A DNA stretch of 64,000 nt from Paenibacillaceae bacterium (GTDB lineage: Bacteria > Bacillota > Bacilli > Paenibacillales > Paenibacillaceae). Numbering within the stretch: position 1 is the first letter of the stretch; every line of letters starts with the position of its first letter. The stretch lies in assembly GCA_900766135.1 (NCBI GenBank), contig CAAFUF010000036.1, positions 128,633 through 192,632 on the forward strand, read 5' to 3'. Positions 23,705 to 31,994 of the stretch are shown piece by piece. The notes under the pieces were generated by a model, which was given only the letters and a program-made list of their open reading frames with translations, did no database searches and was not told where the DNA came from. A program made the translations under genes and the position numbers.

Positions 23705-24274
23705 TTGGCACAATTATTTTACAAATACGGAGCAATGAACAGCGGCAAGTCCATCGAGATTTTGAAGGTAGCTCACAATTATGAAGAACAGAATAAGCCC
23801 GTGTTGCTGTTCACCTCGGCGATCGATAATCGCGACGAAGTTGGCTTTGTCTCCTCACGGATCGGGTTGCGCCGGCAGGCCATTCCTATTTTTCCGGATA
23901 CGAATCTTTTCGATATCGTCAAAAATCATACACCTCGCTTGTACTGCATACTAGTGGACGAATGCCAGTTCCTCGGCGAGGACAGCATCAAGCAGCTGGT
24001 CCGGATCGTTGATGAGCTCGACATTCCCGTCATGGCCTTCGGGCTGAAGAACGACTTCCAGAACCAGCTGTTCGAGGGCAGCCGACTGCTGCTTATTTAT
24101 GCCGATAAAATCGAAGAAATGAAAACGATCTGCTGGTTCTGCGCGCGCAAGGCGACGATGAACCTGCGGGTGGAGAATGGCAAACCCGTCTACACCGGCG
24201 AGCAGATCCAAATCGGCGGCAACGAGTCGTACTATCCGGTATGCCGTAAGTGTCATGCCAACCCGCCGCTGTAG
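23705..24274 (+). CDS. tdk: thymidine kinase
   Basis: The 189-residue protein has the type II thymidine kinase layout: P-loop YGAMNSGKS, the catalytic VDECQF, the lasso region IADKIE-like YADKIEEM, and four zinc-binding cysteines in CWFCARKA and CRKCH. It phosphorylates thymidine for salvage. The start is a TTG after AGAAGGGGA. The Leu-lasso details and length fit the family, with a divergent first half compared with Bacillus Tdk. It stands directly upstream of a MerR-type regulator, with 22 bp between. Confidence 0.93.
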   Translation: MAQLFYKYGAMNSGKSIEILKVAHNYEEQNKPVLLFTSAIDNRDEVGFVSSRIGLRRQAIPIFPDTNLFDIVKNHTPRLYCILVDECQFLGEDSIKQLVRIVDELDIPVMAFGLKNDFQNQLFEGSRLLLIYADKIEEMKTICWFCARKATMNLRVENGKPVYTGEQIQIGGNESYYPVCRKCHANPPL

Positions 24275-24296
24275 AACTCTTCGGGGGTGGTTATTC

Positions 24297-25064
24297 GTGA
24301 CGACAAGCACGTACAAGACGTCCGATATCGCAAAGCTTATAGGAATCCATCCCAACACCGTACGGCTTTATGAAGAATGGGGGTTCATCCCCAAGGCGGA
24401 GCGTATGACGAACGGATACCGGATATTTACCGAGTTCCATTTGGAGCAACTCAAACTGGCCAGAATGGCGCTAAACGTCGAAATCCTCCAAAACGGTTTG
24501 AGAAAAGAAGCGATAAACATTATTAAAACTTCGGCCTCCGGTCAATTCGTTCAAGCGATCGATCAGACGGCACACTACTTGCGGCACATCAAAACAGAAC
24601 AAAGTACTGCCGAAGAGTCTATAACCATTGCCGAACAACTGTTATTGGGCGATCATTTCAATCCAGGCTCCAAGGTGTTCACCAGGAAAGAAACCGCCGA
24701 TGCTTTACACATCTCCATCGATGCTTTAAGAAATTGGGAAATGAACGGCTTGCTCACAATCAAACGAAAACAAAACGGTTACCGAATTTATACCGAAGAA
24801 GATATCCGACGGTTAAAAATCATTCGATCCCTACGTATGGCGAATTACTCGCTCTCGGCGATTTTACGGATGCTGAATGCTTTTTCCCGAAGCCCCGAGG
24901 CGAATCTGCGGCAAATCATCGACACGCCTGAAGAGGGTGATGATATCATTTCCGTATGCGATAAATTGATTACTTCTTTGCATTACGCCGAGCAAAATGC
25001 GAAGAAAATGCTTGGGCAGCTTGAGAAGATGAGACAACAATTTGCGACAAACCCTCCACTATGA
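24297..25064 (+). CDS. MerR-family regulator with two HTH domains
   Basis: From the GTG at 24297-24299 (GGGGTGG before it) the protein has 255 residues. An N-terminal MerR winged helix (TSDIAKLIGIHPNTVRLYEEWGFIP) is followed by a helical linker and a second MerR-like winged helix (FTRKETADALHISIDALRNW...YRIYTEEDIRRL). A C-terminal helix follows that would dimerise. Two HTH units in one chain are unusual for the family. It lies just before an ABC exporter and should control it. An earlier in-frame ATG exists inside tdk but lacks support. Confidence 0.85.
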   Translation: MTTSTYKTSDIAKLIGIHPNTVRLYEEWGFIPKAERMTNGYRIFTEFHLEQLKLARMALNVEILQNGLRKEAINIIKTSASGQFVQAIDQTAHYLRHIKTEQSTAEESITIAEQLLLGDHFNPGSKVFTRKETADALHISIDALRNWEMNGLLTIKRKQNGYRIYTEEDIRRLKIIRSLRMANYSLSAILRMLNAFSRSPEANLRQIIDTPEEGDDIISVCDKLITSLHYAEQNAKKMLGQLEKMRQQFATNPPL

Positions 25065-25088
25065 CACCAGACTTTGTTCTGGTGTTTT
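25064..25088 (+). terminator. hairpin between the MerR and ABC genes
   Basis: ACACCAGA and TCTGGTGT form a perfect 8-bp stem with a 6-base loop, followed by TTTT. The hairpin begins in the merR stop codon. It may partly uncouple exporter expression from the regulator. Confidence 0.6.
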
Positions 25089-25127
25089 ACTGTTTATGAA
25101 ACAAAAAACAGAAGGAGATTTTATCGC

Positions 25128-25859
25128 ATGGAAACGACCGTTTATGTGAACAAACTATGCAAGTTTTACGACCCTATTCAAGCCGTAGACAATGTCGATA
25201 TCTCGATTCGCCGTGGAGAAGTCTTCGGTTTGCTGGGCGCCAACGGTGCGGGGAAAAGCACGACGATCGAATGTATTTTGGGAACAAAAAAACGAGACAG
25301 CGGTATGGTATCCATCCTGGGGATGGATCCGGTGCAGGATCGAAAAGAGCTATTCCAGCGCGTTGGCGTACAATTTCAGGAAGTTCACTACCAGGACAAA
25401 ATTAAAGTAGCTGAACTTTGCGAGGTCACCGCCGCGCTCTACAAAACCTCTCTGGATTACCGTGTTCTCCTGAAACAATTCGGATTAGGCGACAAGTTGA
25501 ACAGCCAAGTCAGCCAGCTGTCCGGGGGACAAAAGCAGCGTTTGTTTATCGTCCTCGCCTTGATCCCGGACCCCGAGGTGGTATTCTTGGACGAATTGAC
25601 CACCGGGTTGGATCCCAAAGCTCGGCGTGATGTATGGAGAAGTCTCTCCGAGTTGAAGGAGAAGGGGATCACGATTCTGTTAACCTCACATTTTATGGAT
25701 GAAGTGGAGGCCCTCTGCGATATGATCATGATCTTGAAGAACGGGCAGAGCATCTTTTGTGGGACGGTACAAGAAGCGGTCGCCGCAAGTCCCTATGAAA
25801 ATTTAGAGGACGCCTATCTTTGGTTTACCGACGGGGAGGATGAACATGCGAGCATTTAA
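25128..25859 (+). CDS. ABC exporter ATP-binding protein
   Basis: From the ATG at 25128 (AGAAGGAG before it) the protein has 243 residues: Walker A GANGAGKSTT, signature LSGGQKQR, Walker B VVFLDELTTGLDPKARR and switch His in LLTSHFMDEV. In Walker B the usual catalytic E is present as DEL rather than DEP. It belongs to the DrrA/CcmA-like branch that powers ABC-2 exporters of drugs or lipids. It overlaps the permease gene and follows a MerR regulator, which suggests inducible efflux. Confidence 0.92.
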   Translation: METTVYVNKLCKFYDPIQAVDNVDISIRRGEVFGLLGANGAGKSTTIECILGTKKRDSGMVSILGMDPVQDRKELFQRVGVQFQEVHYQDKIKVAELCEVTAALYKTSLDYRVLLKQFGLGDKLNSQVSQLSGGQKQRLFIVLALIPDPEVVFLDELTTGLDPKARRDVWRSLSELKEKGITILLTSHFMDEVEALCDMIMILKNGQSIFCGTVQEAVAASPYENLEDAYLWFTDGEDEHASI

Positions 25860-26589
25860 AACGTTGCTATTAACGGAAAGCCGGCTGTCCCTCCGCGGGT
25901 TGGACATGTTTATCTTTGCCATCTGCATGCCGATTATCGTCGTTGTGATCCTTGGGGCGATTTATGGAAATAAGCCGGCCTTCAGCGGTGCGGGTTATTC
26001 TTTCTTGGAGCAATCCTTCGGGGCGATCTCAACCATCGCGATTTGCGCAGGAGGCGTGATGGGCCTTCCTTTGGTGGTATCCGATTATCGAAGCCGAAAA
26101 ATATTAAAGCGGTTCAAGGTAACCCCCGCCCGTCCCGCTCTGATCCTAGCGGTGCAGGTTGTCATTTATGCGCTGTACTCCATATTTTCGCTCCTGCTTG
26201 TTTATGGGACGGGGGCCATCTTTTTCGGCTATCGGTTTCACGGATCATGGGTTCTGTTTCTGGGCGCTTACTTGCTGGTGATGCTGTCGATGTTCAGTAT
26301 CGGGCTGTTGGTGGGAGGAATCGCGCCCAATTCCAAAATAGCCGGTGCTTGGGCCAGCCTGCTCTACTTTCCGATGCTCATTTTTTCGGGTGCTACGCTT
26401 CCTTATGAGGTCATGCCCGTTGTCCTTCAAAAAGCCGCCGACATCCTGCCGCTGACACAGGGAATTAAACTTTTGAAAGCGGCTTCCCTGGGTTTGCCGA
26501 TGGATCAGGTTCTCATGCCCGTTATCGTGATGATTGGCATTGCGGTGATATGCACCAGCCTGGCTCTTCGGTTCTTCAAGTGGGAATAA
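25846..26589 (+). CDS. ABC-2 type exporter permease
   Basis: The protein of about 247 residues has six membrane helices of the ABC2_membrane type, with the short cytoplasmic RSRKILKRFKVTPARP segment before helix 3 and the FSGATLPYEVMP loop. It pairs with the ATPase whose gene it overlaps by 14 bp. I prefer the second ATG (25846-25848) because GGAGG is 6 nt before it; the first ATG is at 25840. Substrate is unknown. The gene ends 14 bp from the convergent dGTPase gene with no clear terminator. Confidence 0.88.
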   Translation: MRAFKTLLLTESRLSLRGLDMFIFAICMPIIVVVILGAIYGNKPAFSGAGYSFLEQSFGAISTIAICAGGVMGLPLVVSDYRSRKILKRFKVTPARPALILAVQVVIYALYSIFSLLLVYGTGAIFFGYRFHGSWVLFLGAYLLVMLSMFSIGLLVGGIAPNSKIAGAWASLLYFPMLIFSGATLPYEVMPVVLQKAADILPLTQGIKLLKAASLGLPMDQVLMPVIVMIGIAVICTSLALRFFKWE

Positions 26590-26603
26590 ACCTATAAAAG
26601 GAT

Positions 26604-28013
26604 TCAATCCAAATCGTAAATCGTGCCGACCTTGAGCCCGTACAGCTCATTGTAGATCTTTTCCGCGTAGGCGTCCGTCATCCCGGCAATATAATCGATG
26701 ATCATATGCTCCCAGGTCCAGATCGGGTTCGGCTTCGCCTGATCCCGGTCGAACCTGCGCAGCCAATCGCCGGGAATGATCGATTTGCTCGTCTCCGGAT
26801 CGACGAAAGCGTCCCACAGCCGCTTGATCACCCAAGCGCTGCGCTTCTGCAGCCGCTGTACCCGCAAATCGCGGATCATCGTGACCCAAGCGAAGCTCTT
26901 CAGCACGCTCACCGTCCGCAGCATATCCTTGTCCTCCTGCCCTTCCTTAACGAACGTGACCTTCTGCCAATCGCCGTCGTCGATGACACCCAAACTGCCG
27001 ACGAACAAGCTGACCCAATAAGCCTTTACCTCCCGGCGTGTACGAGAATAGTCATGATCGCAGATCGGTATTTTGATATTCCAGATGCGCAGAAAGTCGT
27101 CCAGCACCTCGGCCACCTTGACCTGTACTTGATCCGGCAGCCAACCCGCCCAGAACGAATCCTCCAAAGTCATGATCTTCTCGACGATCAGCCGTTGAAT
27201 GTGCGAGTCCTTAAGGAAATGCTCGTGCACCTCGATTTTTCCCGCCTTAATGCCATCCTCAAGATCATGGGCCGAATAGGCGATGTCGTCGCAAAGGTCC
27301 ATCAGTTGGGCTTCGAACGTCTTCTTGCCCTCCGGGATGCCCCAGCGGTCGCGAATCGAGGAGATATATTCCCATTCATGCAGATATAGTCCCTTCTTGT
27401 TGATCGTTCCCGGGTAGGGGTACTTGTTCGTCCCCAGCAGCACCGCATCGGATAAATTCAAACCGTCGATGTTCTCCCGCTTCTCCAGGAACATCATCAG
27501 CCGGAAATTGTGGGCGTTCCCTTCGAAATGCTCGTATTTTCGCCGGAGCGACTCCCGGGTCTGTTGCTCCTCCTCCAATGTCGGTTGTTTGCCTATTAGG
27601 GCCGCCCGCACCTTCTCCTCGATTAGCTTCTCCAAAATTAGGTCCAGCACCTCTTCGCCCTTGTGCCCAAACGGAGGATGCCCGAAATCATGGCAAATCG
27701 CGGCGCATTCCACCACCTCCGGGTCGATCACCAAGCCCGGGTGCCCGGCTCGGTCGACCGCCAGCTCCGGATAGGCGCGCAGCAGACTTCGCGCCGCTTC
27801 CCGGGCGATTTGCGCGACCTCCAGCGAATGCGTCAGCCGGGTGCGGTAATAATCGCCCGTACCGGCCCCAAACACTTGCGATTTCCCCTGCAGCCGGCGA
27901 AAGGTGGGGGAATGGATCAACCGCGAATAGTCGCGTTCGAAGGTGGCGCGGTTATTCTCGTGTCCGATATTGTCAGGGTATTGGCGGTGCTCCCTTAATT
28001 CCTGGATGTTCAT
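26604..28013 (-). CDS. dgt: deoxyguanosinetriphosphate triphosphohydrolase
   Basis: The 469-residue HD-domain protein has the dGTPase features: DYSRLIHSPTFRRLQGKSQVF near residue 28, RLTHSLEVAQIARE, and the metal-binding ICHDFGHPPFGHKGE with the HD pair, then the later YSAHDLEDGI. Enzymes of this family cleave dNTPs to nucleoside and triphosphate, which limits dNTP pools and can restrict phage. Length fits the long Dgt type. AAGGAG precedes the ATG at a slightly long distance. It is a single-gene unit. Confidence 0.92.
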   Translation of the reverse strand: MNIQELREHRQYPDNIGHENNRATFERDYSRLIHSPTFRRLQGKSQVFGAGTGDYYRTRLTHSLEVAQIAREAARSLLRAYPELAVDRAGHPGLVIDPEVVECAAICHDFGHPPFGHKGEEVLDLILEKLIEEKVRAALIGKQPTLEEEQQTRESLRRKYEHFEGNAHNFRLMMFLEKRENIDGLNLSDAVLLGTNKYPYPGTINKKGLYLHEWEYISSIRDRWGIPEGKKTFEAQLMDLCDDIAYSAHDLEDGIKAGKIEVHEHFLKDSHIQRLIVEKIMTLEDSFWAGWLPDQVQVKVAEVLDDFLRIWNIKIPICDHDYSRTRREVKAYWVSLFVGSLGVIDDGDWQKVTFVKEGQEDKDMLRTVSVLKSFAWVTMIRDLRVQRLQKRSAWVIKRLWDAFVDPETSKSIIPGDWLRRFDRDQAKPNPIWTWEHMIIDYIAGMTDAYAEKIYNELYGLKVGTIYDLD

Positions 28014-28109
28014 TGCTCTTGCACTCCTTGTCGCGTTCTCTCTTTTCTGTTATTGTAGCCGTCCGCGGCCGGAACATAAAGCGCCGGGTCCAAAAATTGT
28101 TTGCCCGCA

Positions 28110-28136
28110 CAAAAACAACCCCGCATCGCGGGGTTC
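28110..28136 (-). terminator. terminator downstream of the flavodoxin operon
   Basis: AACCCCGC-GAT-GCGGGGTT on the minus strand runs into GTTTTTGT. It is 18-44 bp after the stop of the gene at 28154-28894. Confidence 0.9.
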
Positions 28137-28153
28137 GGCTCTAACTTATTTTT

Positions 28154-28894
28154 TTACGATACGCCAAGCCTCCACGGTTCACTGCCTCCGGTACGATTGG
28201 TTTCGGTCCCAGGTTCCTCTTTCTCCCGATTGCGGCACTCGTCTTCCCAAGCTTCCTGCAATAACCCCACGTAATCTAGCGACTCCTGCAGGTCTAATGT
28301 TTCTCCGGGAACAACCTGCCTCCGGCTCTCCAGTAACGTAAAGACCTCGATATCGCCGGGCGGACGGCCAAATGCGCTGTGCCAAAACACGTTGACCATA
28401 TGGACAAAGGCTTGCGTAACGCTCTCATTCTCCTCTACCAGGAATTTCTGCACCGTAACCCGATCCGGGTTCCCCCGCTCCTGCCATACCGTTTGGAAAA
28501 TAACGGACAAATGCAGATCAAGTCCCGCGGTGCGCGTTCCCCATTTTTCATACAGAGCTATGGGATACTCATAAATCCTCGTCCCCGTAATTAGAGTCAG
28601 CTCCGAGACCATCCGGTTGTAAACCTGCCAGTAGAACAAGGCGTCCGGAAAATCGCTCTGATTCCGCGGCCAACGCCGGTTCAGCAGCACCTGGATCGGC
28701 GTATTCAGCCGAACCGCCGGGAGGAGCGTGAAATAATCGTTGATGGCGTGACCGACGGCGTATTGCACGCGCTGTTGCCAGGGCACCCGAGGCCCGCCGC
28801 CCGTTTGGCCGCCCGCCCCCGCCTGACCGGTCGACTTCGCCATAAGACAACGCAGCCACTCTTCCAGCTCATAATCCACGATCTGCTTCGTCAT
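28154..28894 (-). CDS. unknown protein coupled to flavodoxin
   Basis: The 246-residue protein starts with an ATG that overlaps the flavodoxin stop codon (ATGA), so it is almost certainly co-translated with it. It is soluble, rich in Trp, Tyr and Glu, with a Gly-rich insert at residues 22-35 (AGAGGQTGGG) and a helical core (VQYAVGHAINDYFTLLPAVRL, DALFYWQVYNRMVSELTLI). No nucleotide or metal motif stands out. Because the transcript begins at a Fur-overlapped promoter, it is probably made under iron limitation. I do not recognise a family and assign no activity. Confidence 0.8.
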   Translation of the reverse strand: MTKQIVDYELEEWLRCLMAKSTGQAGAGGQTGGGPRVPWQQRVQYAVGHAINDYFTLLPAVRLNTPIQVLLNRRWPRNQSDFPDALFYWQVYNRMVSELTLITGTRIYEYPIALYEKWGTRTAGLDLHLSVIFQTVWQERGNPDRVTVQKFLVEENESVTQAFVHMVNVFWHSAFGRPPGDIEVFTLLESRRQVVPGETLDLQESLDYVGLLQEAWEDECRNREKEEPGTETNRTGGSEPWRLGVS

Positions 28895-29358
28895 GGCCGA
28901 TGTACCGCTCCCAGGCTATGCGCGAAGCTTGCCCCGAATTCCCGGCATAGATCCTTCTCCTCCGGACTAGGGCCGTATTCTACTTTCAACGGCGGTTGAA
29001 CGATGACCGCCCCGAATTCCCTCAGCCGCTGCTCCAATTCATCCACGGCCGCGCAGTACAGACGATAGGAGGTATCTCCGCTGCCGAATACGGCGGCCCG
29101 GTGTCCGGCTAGATTCAGTTCCTTCATTTCATCCACGAAATCGGCAAATTCGTCGGGAAGCTCCCCGTCCCCCCAAGTATAAGCCCCCAACAAGCAGGCG
29201 TCATATTCCAGCAAGCGAACGGCGCTGCAATCCTCCACCATTTTCAAATCCGCGATGGCTCCGGTGCTGCGGACGCCCTCGGCGATCAGTTCGGCCATTT
29301 CCTCTGTATTCCCGGTCAAGCTGGCATAAACGATGATGATTTTGCCCAATCCCCCCAA
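28891..29358 (-). CDS. flavodoxin, iron-responsive
   Basis: The 155-residue protein has the flavodoxin FMN-phosphate loop SLTGNTEEMA near the N-terminus, the 50s loop with aromatic residue GAYTWGDGELPDEF and the 90s loop FGSGDTSYRLYCAAVDELE. It should carry electrons in place of ferredoxin. The start is a TTG; TTG codons at 29358 and 29349 both lie close to GGAGGG. The promoter overlaps a strong Fur box, as expected for the iron-sparing role. It is the first gene of a two-gene operon with the unknown protein downstream. Confidence 0.93.
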   Translation of the reverse strand: MGGLGKIIIVYASLTGNTEEMAELIAEGVRSTGAIADLKMVEDCSAVRLLEYDACLLGAYTWGDGELPDEFADFVDEMKELNLAGHRAAVFGSGDTSYRLYCAAVDELEQRLREFGAVIVQPPLKVEYGPSPEEKDLCREFGASFAHSLGAVHRP

Positions 29359-29389
29359 CTCCCTCCAAGCGATGTGAATTGATAATCGA

Positions 29390-29419
29390 AGTATAATTGA
29401 TAATGATTATCATTGTCAA
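29390..29419 (-). promoter_or_regulatory. flavodoxin promoter with Fur box
   Basis: On the minus strand TTGACA (29414-29419) and TATACT (29390-29395) are separated by 18 bp. The Fur box GATAATGATTATCATTGTC (29399-29417) fills the spacer and differs from the classical 19-bp consensus at one position. Iron-loaded Fur should block this promoter. Confidence 0.92.
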
Positions 29420-29450
29420 TGAGAGACCGGACAGAATCTTCTCACACCTT

Positions 29451-29533
29451 CTTTGCACGATTATCCCTTTCGTTCAGAATTGGGGGATCGAGAGTGAGGC
29501 TGTTGCCTGATGCAACGGGATAATCCTCAAAAG
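29451..29533. repeat. inverted-repeat-bounded intergenic element, copy B
   Basis: It starts CTTTGCACGATTATCCC and ends CAACGGGATAATCCTCAAA, the same ends as the element at 11858-12020. Both also share GCCTGA just inside the right end. The 83-bp copy is half as long as copy A. It has no coding capacity. Confidence 0.6.
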
Positions 29534-29557
29534 AAGGGAACGGATAGATGAAATCAA

Positions 29558-29598
29558 TGAAAGCCGGCCCCCTGAAAGGAGTATCCGGCTTCTTTTTC
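29558..29598. terminator. hairpin terminator after the MsrP-like gene
   Basis: AAGCCGG and CCGGCTT pair around a 17-19 base loop. The T-tract is better on the plus strand (CTTTTT) than on the minus strand (CTTTCATT), but the hairpin lies 16 bp beyond the minus-strand gene end. Confidence 0.5.
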
Positions 29599-29613
29599 CT
29601 ATACGACGACCTA

Positions 29614-30894
29614 TCAGCTAAGTCCCACCCACGCATCATTGGAGTAGCCGCGCTGCTCCCAATATCCGACATGCTCGCCTTCGATCAGCTCGATTCGCGT
29701 CAGCCACTTCACCGACTTGTAGGCGTACATTTTGGGCACGATCAGTCTTACGGGCCCCCCCAAATCGCTCGGAATCGGCTTGCCGTCGTGCATCACCGCT
29801 ACCATAACATCCTCCATATCCGCCTGCTCCAAGGTAAGCGTATCGGTGTAGACGCCGTCCCCCGAATAGAACTTCACGGTTTGGGCGCCCGGCTTCACGC
29901 CGGCTTTCTTGAGCAGCACTCGCAACGGAATCCCTTCCCAGGTATTCTTGTATACCGACCAGCCTGTGACACAGTGAAAATCGCTGACCTGCACCGTCCG
30001 CTCCAGCTTGAGGAAGTCCTCCCAGCCCCACTTAAACTTGTTGTTCACCAAACCATCGATCGTAAACGACCAGTTCTCGTTGGAGAAGGACGGGATATCC
30101 GTCACCGTATAGACGCGAAAATGTCCCTGCGCCCCGCCGCCAACAACCTGTGCGGAGGCCGGCAGCGGCACCGGATTAGGAACAAGCCGATTGGCGTTCT
30201 CCTCTAGCAGCCGATCGACGGTGTTCGTCCCGCCGATGCTGCCGAGAGAACTGCCCAGCCATTTGAGAAAGGTTGGTCCGACCGTTACCGCCAGCCCCAC
30301 GCCGATCGCCCCGCGGATAAACGCCCGGCGGGTGTAGACCGGTTGGGGAGACGTTGGCCCTTGGTGTTGTTTGGCTCCTGGCTCCTCTTCTTTGCCTGCG
30401 GCGGCAGGACGTACCTCAGGTTTGATCGACCGCCTAGCCGGTTCCTTCAGCCATTTTGTCCGGGTTAAGGAATGGTAGATGATATACGGAAGGCCGATCC
30501 AGGTCAATAAATCATGCACGGTCAACGCCGCATTGGACACCCTCGGCCCCACCGCCTTGAACTGCCACAGCAGCACGCCCGAGCCAAACCAGCCCAACAG
30601 CAACCCAAGGACTACGATAACGTTAAATCGCTGCCAGGGCTTCTGTCGCAGCTGCTTCCAGTGCTTCCCCGCTAACACCAAGTAATAAACGACCGGGAGG
30701 ATCGAGGCGATGCCTACCGCGATATGCAGCCATTTCAGCCAAACCCGGCCCTCCCCCAACAAACCGCGCCAGAACCCGCCGACCAGCAGCAGCCCCGTCA
30801 GGGCCAGGATCACGACGATCCAGCCGTTCCAGGCATGCAGGGCGACGAGTTTTCGACCATAGCCCTTGCGCAGACGCTCCAGCATTCCCTTCAT
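29614..30894 (-). CDS. membrane b-type cytochrome / MsrP-like molybdopterin oxidoreductase fusion
   Basis: The 426-residue protein has four membrane helices in residues 22-142, with His20, His57, His127 and His141 placed as possible heme ligands. A charged linker follows, then a Tat-like motif (YTRRAFIRG, about 187-195) with a hydrophobic helix. The rest is an outward-facing sulfite-oxidase-fold domain with the molybdenum-ligand Cys308 in SDFHCVTGWSVY and GGPVRLIVPKMYAYKSVKW. In proteobacteria the heme membrane protein MsrQ and the Mo enzyme MsrP (YedY) are separate and repair oxidised methionine. Here both parts are in one chain. It overlaps the sensor kinase gene by 4 bp. Activity as methionine-sulfoxide reductase is inferred. 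Confidence 0.85.
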   Translation of the reverse strand: MKGMLERLRKGYGRKLVALHAWNGWIVVILALTGLLLVGGFWRGLLGEGRVWLKWLHIAVGIASILPVVYYLVLAGKHWKQLRQKPWQRFNVIVVLGLLLGWFGSGVLLWQFKAVGPRVSNAALTVHDLLTWIGLPYIIYHSLTRTKWLKEPARRSIKPEVRPAAAGKEEEPGAKQHQGPTSPQPVYTRRAFIRGAIGVGLAVTVGPTFLKWLGSSLGSIGGTNTVDRLLEENANRLVPNPVPLPASAQVVGGGAQGHFRVYTVTDIPSFSNENWSFTIDGLVNNKFKWGWEDFLKLERTVQVSDFHCVTGWSVYKNTWEGIPLRVLLKKAGVKPGAQTVKFYSGDGVYTDTLTLEQADMEDVMVAVMHDGKPIPSDLGGPVRLIVPKMYAYKSVKWLTRIELIEGEHVGYWEQRGYSNDAWVGLS

Positions 30895-31994
30895 TCCACC
30901 ATCGCCTCCTCATTCGTTGAATCCCCCTCGGCTTGCCTGCCATCGTCGGTCTCCAGCACCGTGAACCAAAATGCACTGCCCCCCGCCTCCGCTTCATCCA
31001 CGCCGATCTCTCCGCCGTATTGCTCCACCAGCCGCTTCGTGATGGAAAGCCCCAGACCGGCGCCTCCGCTATCCCGGCTGCGGGAACGATCGGAACGGTA
31101 AAACCGTTCGAAGATTCGCCCTCTCTCTTCAAGGGGAACGCCCGGTCCTTGATCGACAATCGCAAACCGAATCCTCCTGTCCGCCGGACCGCCGAGAGTC
31201 TCCATCGCCGTGCACGAAATCGTCCCGCCTTGCGGGGAATGCCTTACGGCATTTTCCAGCAGATTTTGCAGCACCCGCTCCAAGTGCCGGGGCGCCATCC
31301 GAAGTTTAAGAGGACGATCGGGCAGTTGCACCTTCAACTGCAGCGACTTGGCTTCGCACGGCTTGGCGAAACGCGGCAGCAGCTCGACGAGAACGTTTTC
31401 CGCGATCGATATCCGGAACTCCTCCGTTTCCCGTCTTGTCGACTCCAGTGTCGACAGCTCGAATAAATCCTGGATCAACTCCCCCAGCCGTACCGTCTCC
31501 GTCCGTATGGTGGCTAAGTATCGGCGGAACGCGGCCTCATCCTGAATGACATCGTCCTCCAACGCCTCGACGTAGGACTGAACCGAAGCCAGCGGCGTTC
31601 TTAAGTCATGGGCCATGTTGGCGACCAGTTCGCGTTGGGCGGATTCCGCCGCCGACACCTGCTTGAAGCTGGACTCCAGGCTGTCGCCCATTTGGTTGAA
31701 CTGATCGGCCAACTGCCGGAACTCCTTCAACCCCGTGTACTCGACCCGCGCCTTCAGATCGCCTCCGGCAATACGCCTTGCCCCGTCGCCGATTCGCTTG
31801 ACCGAAGCTTCCAGCGGACGCACCAGCACGAAATGGAGCAGCGCCGACGCCAGACCCGCACCGACCGAGGCGAGCGTAAGCCAGACAAACTGCTCCCTGT
31901 TCAGCAGCATATATCGATAAAATGCCACCAGCAGCAGGATAATCATCCCGATGCTGACCAGGTTCGCCAGCAGGAGATAGGTGCGCAGCTTCAT
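30891..31994 (-). CDS. HAMP-domain sensor histidine kinase
   Basis: The 367-residue kinase has two membrane helices (about 7-27 and 37-58) with almost no extracellular loop, a HAMP domain, the H box ANMAHDLRTPLAS with His129, an N box NLLENAVRHS, G1 DQGPGVP and G2 GAGLGLSITKRLVEQYGG. The short loop between helices suggests sensing inside or near the membrane. It overlaps both the regulator gene upstream and the MsrP-like gene downstream by 4 bp, so the three products should be made together. The layout recalls HprS-HprR with msrPQ. Confidence 0.92.
   Translation of the reverse strand: MKLRTYLLLANLVSIGMIILLLVAFYRYMLLNREQFVWLTLASVGAGLASALLHFVLVRPLEASVKRIGDGARRIAGGDLKARVEYTGLKEFRQLADQFNQMGDSLESSFKQVSAAESAQRELVANMAHDLRTPLASVQSYVEALEDDVIQDEAAFRRYLATIRTETVRLGELIQDLFELSTLESTRRETEEFRISIAENVLVELLPRFAKPCEAKSLQLKVQLPDRPLKLRMAPRHLERVLQNLLENAVRHSPQGGTISCTAMETLGGPADRRIRFAIVDQGPGVPLEERGRIFERFYRSDRSRSRDSGGAGLGLSITKRLVEQYGGEIGVDEAEAGGSAFWFTVLETDDGRQAEGDSTNEEAMVE

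Noticed and set aside
26604..28013. Anti-phage dGTPase defence gene
   Set aside because: The HD motifs fit a housekeeping-type Dgt and no defence genes accompany it; a defence role cannot be supported from this window.
29451..29533. Transcription terminator
   Set aside because: The inverted ends are far apart and imperfect, have no T-tract, and match a second copy elsewhere, so a repeat element is a better reading.
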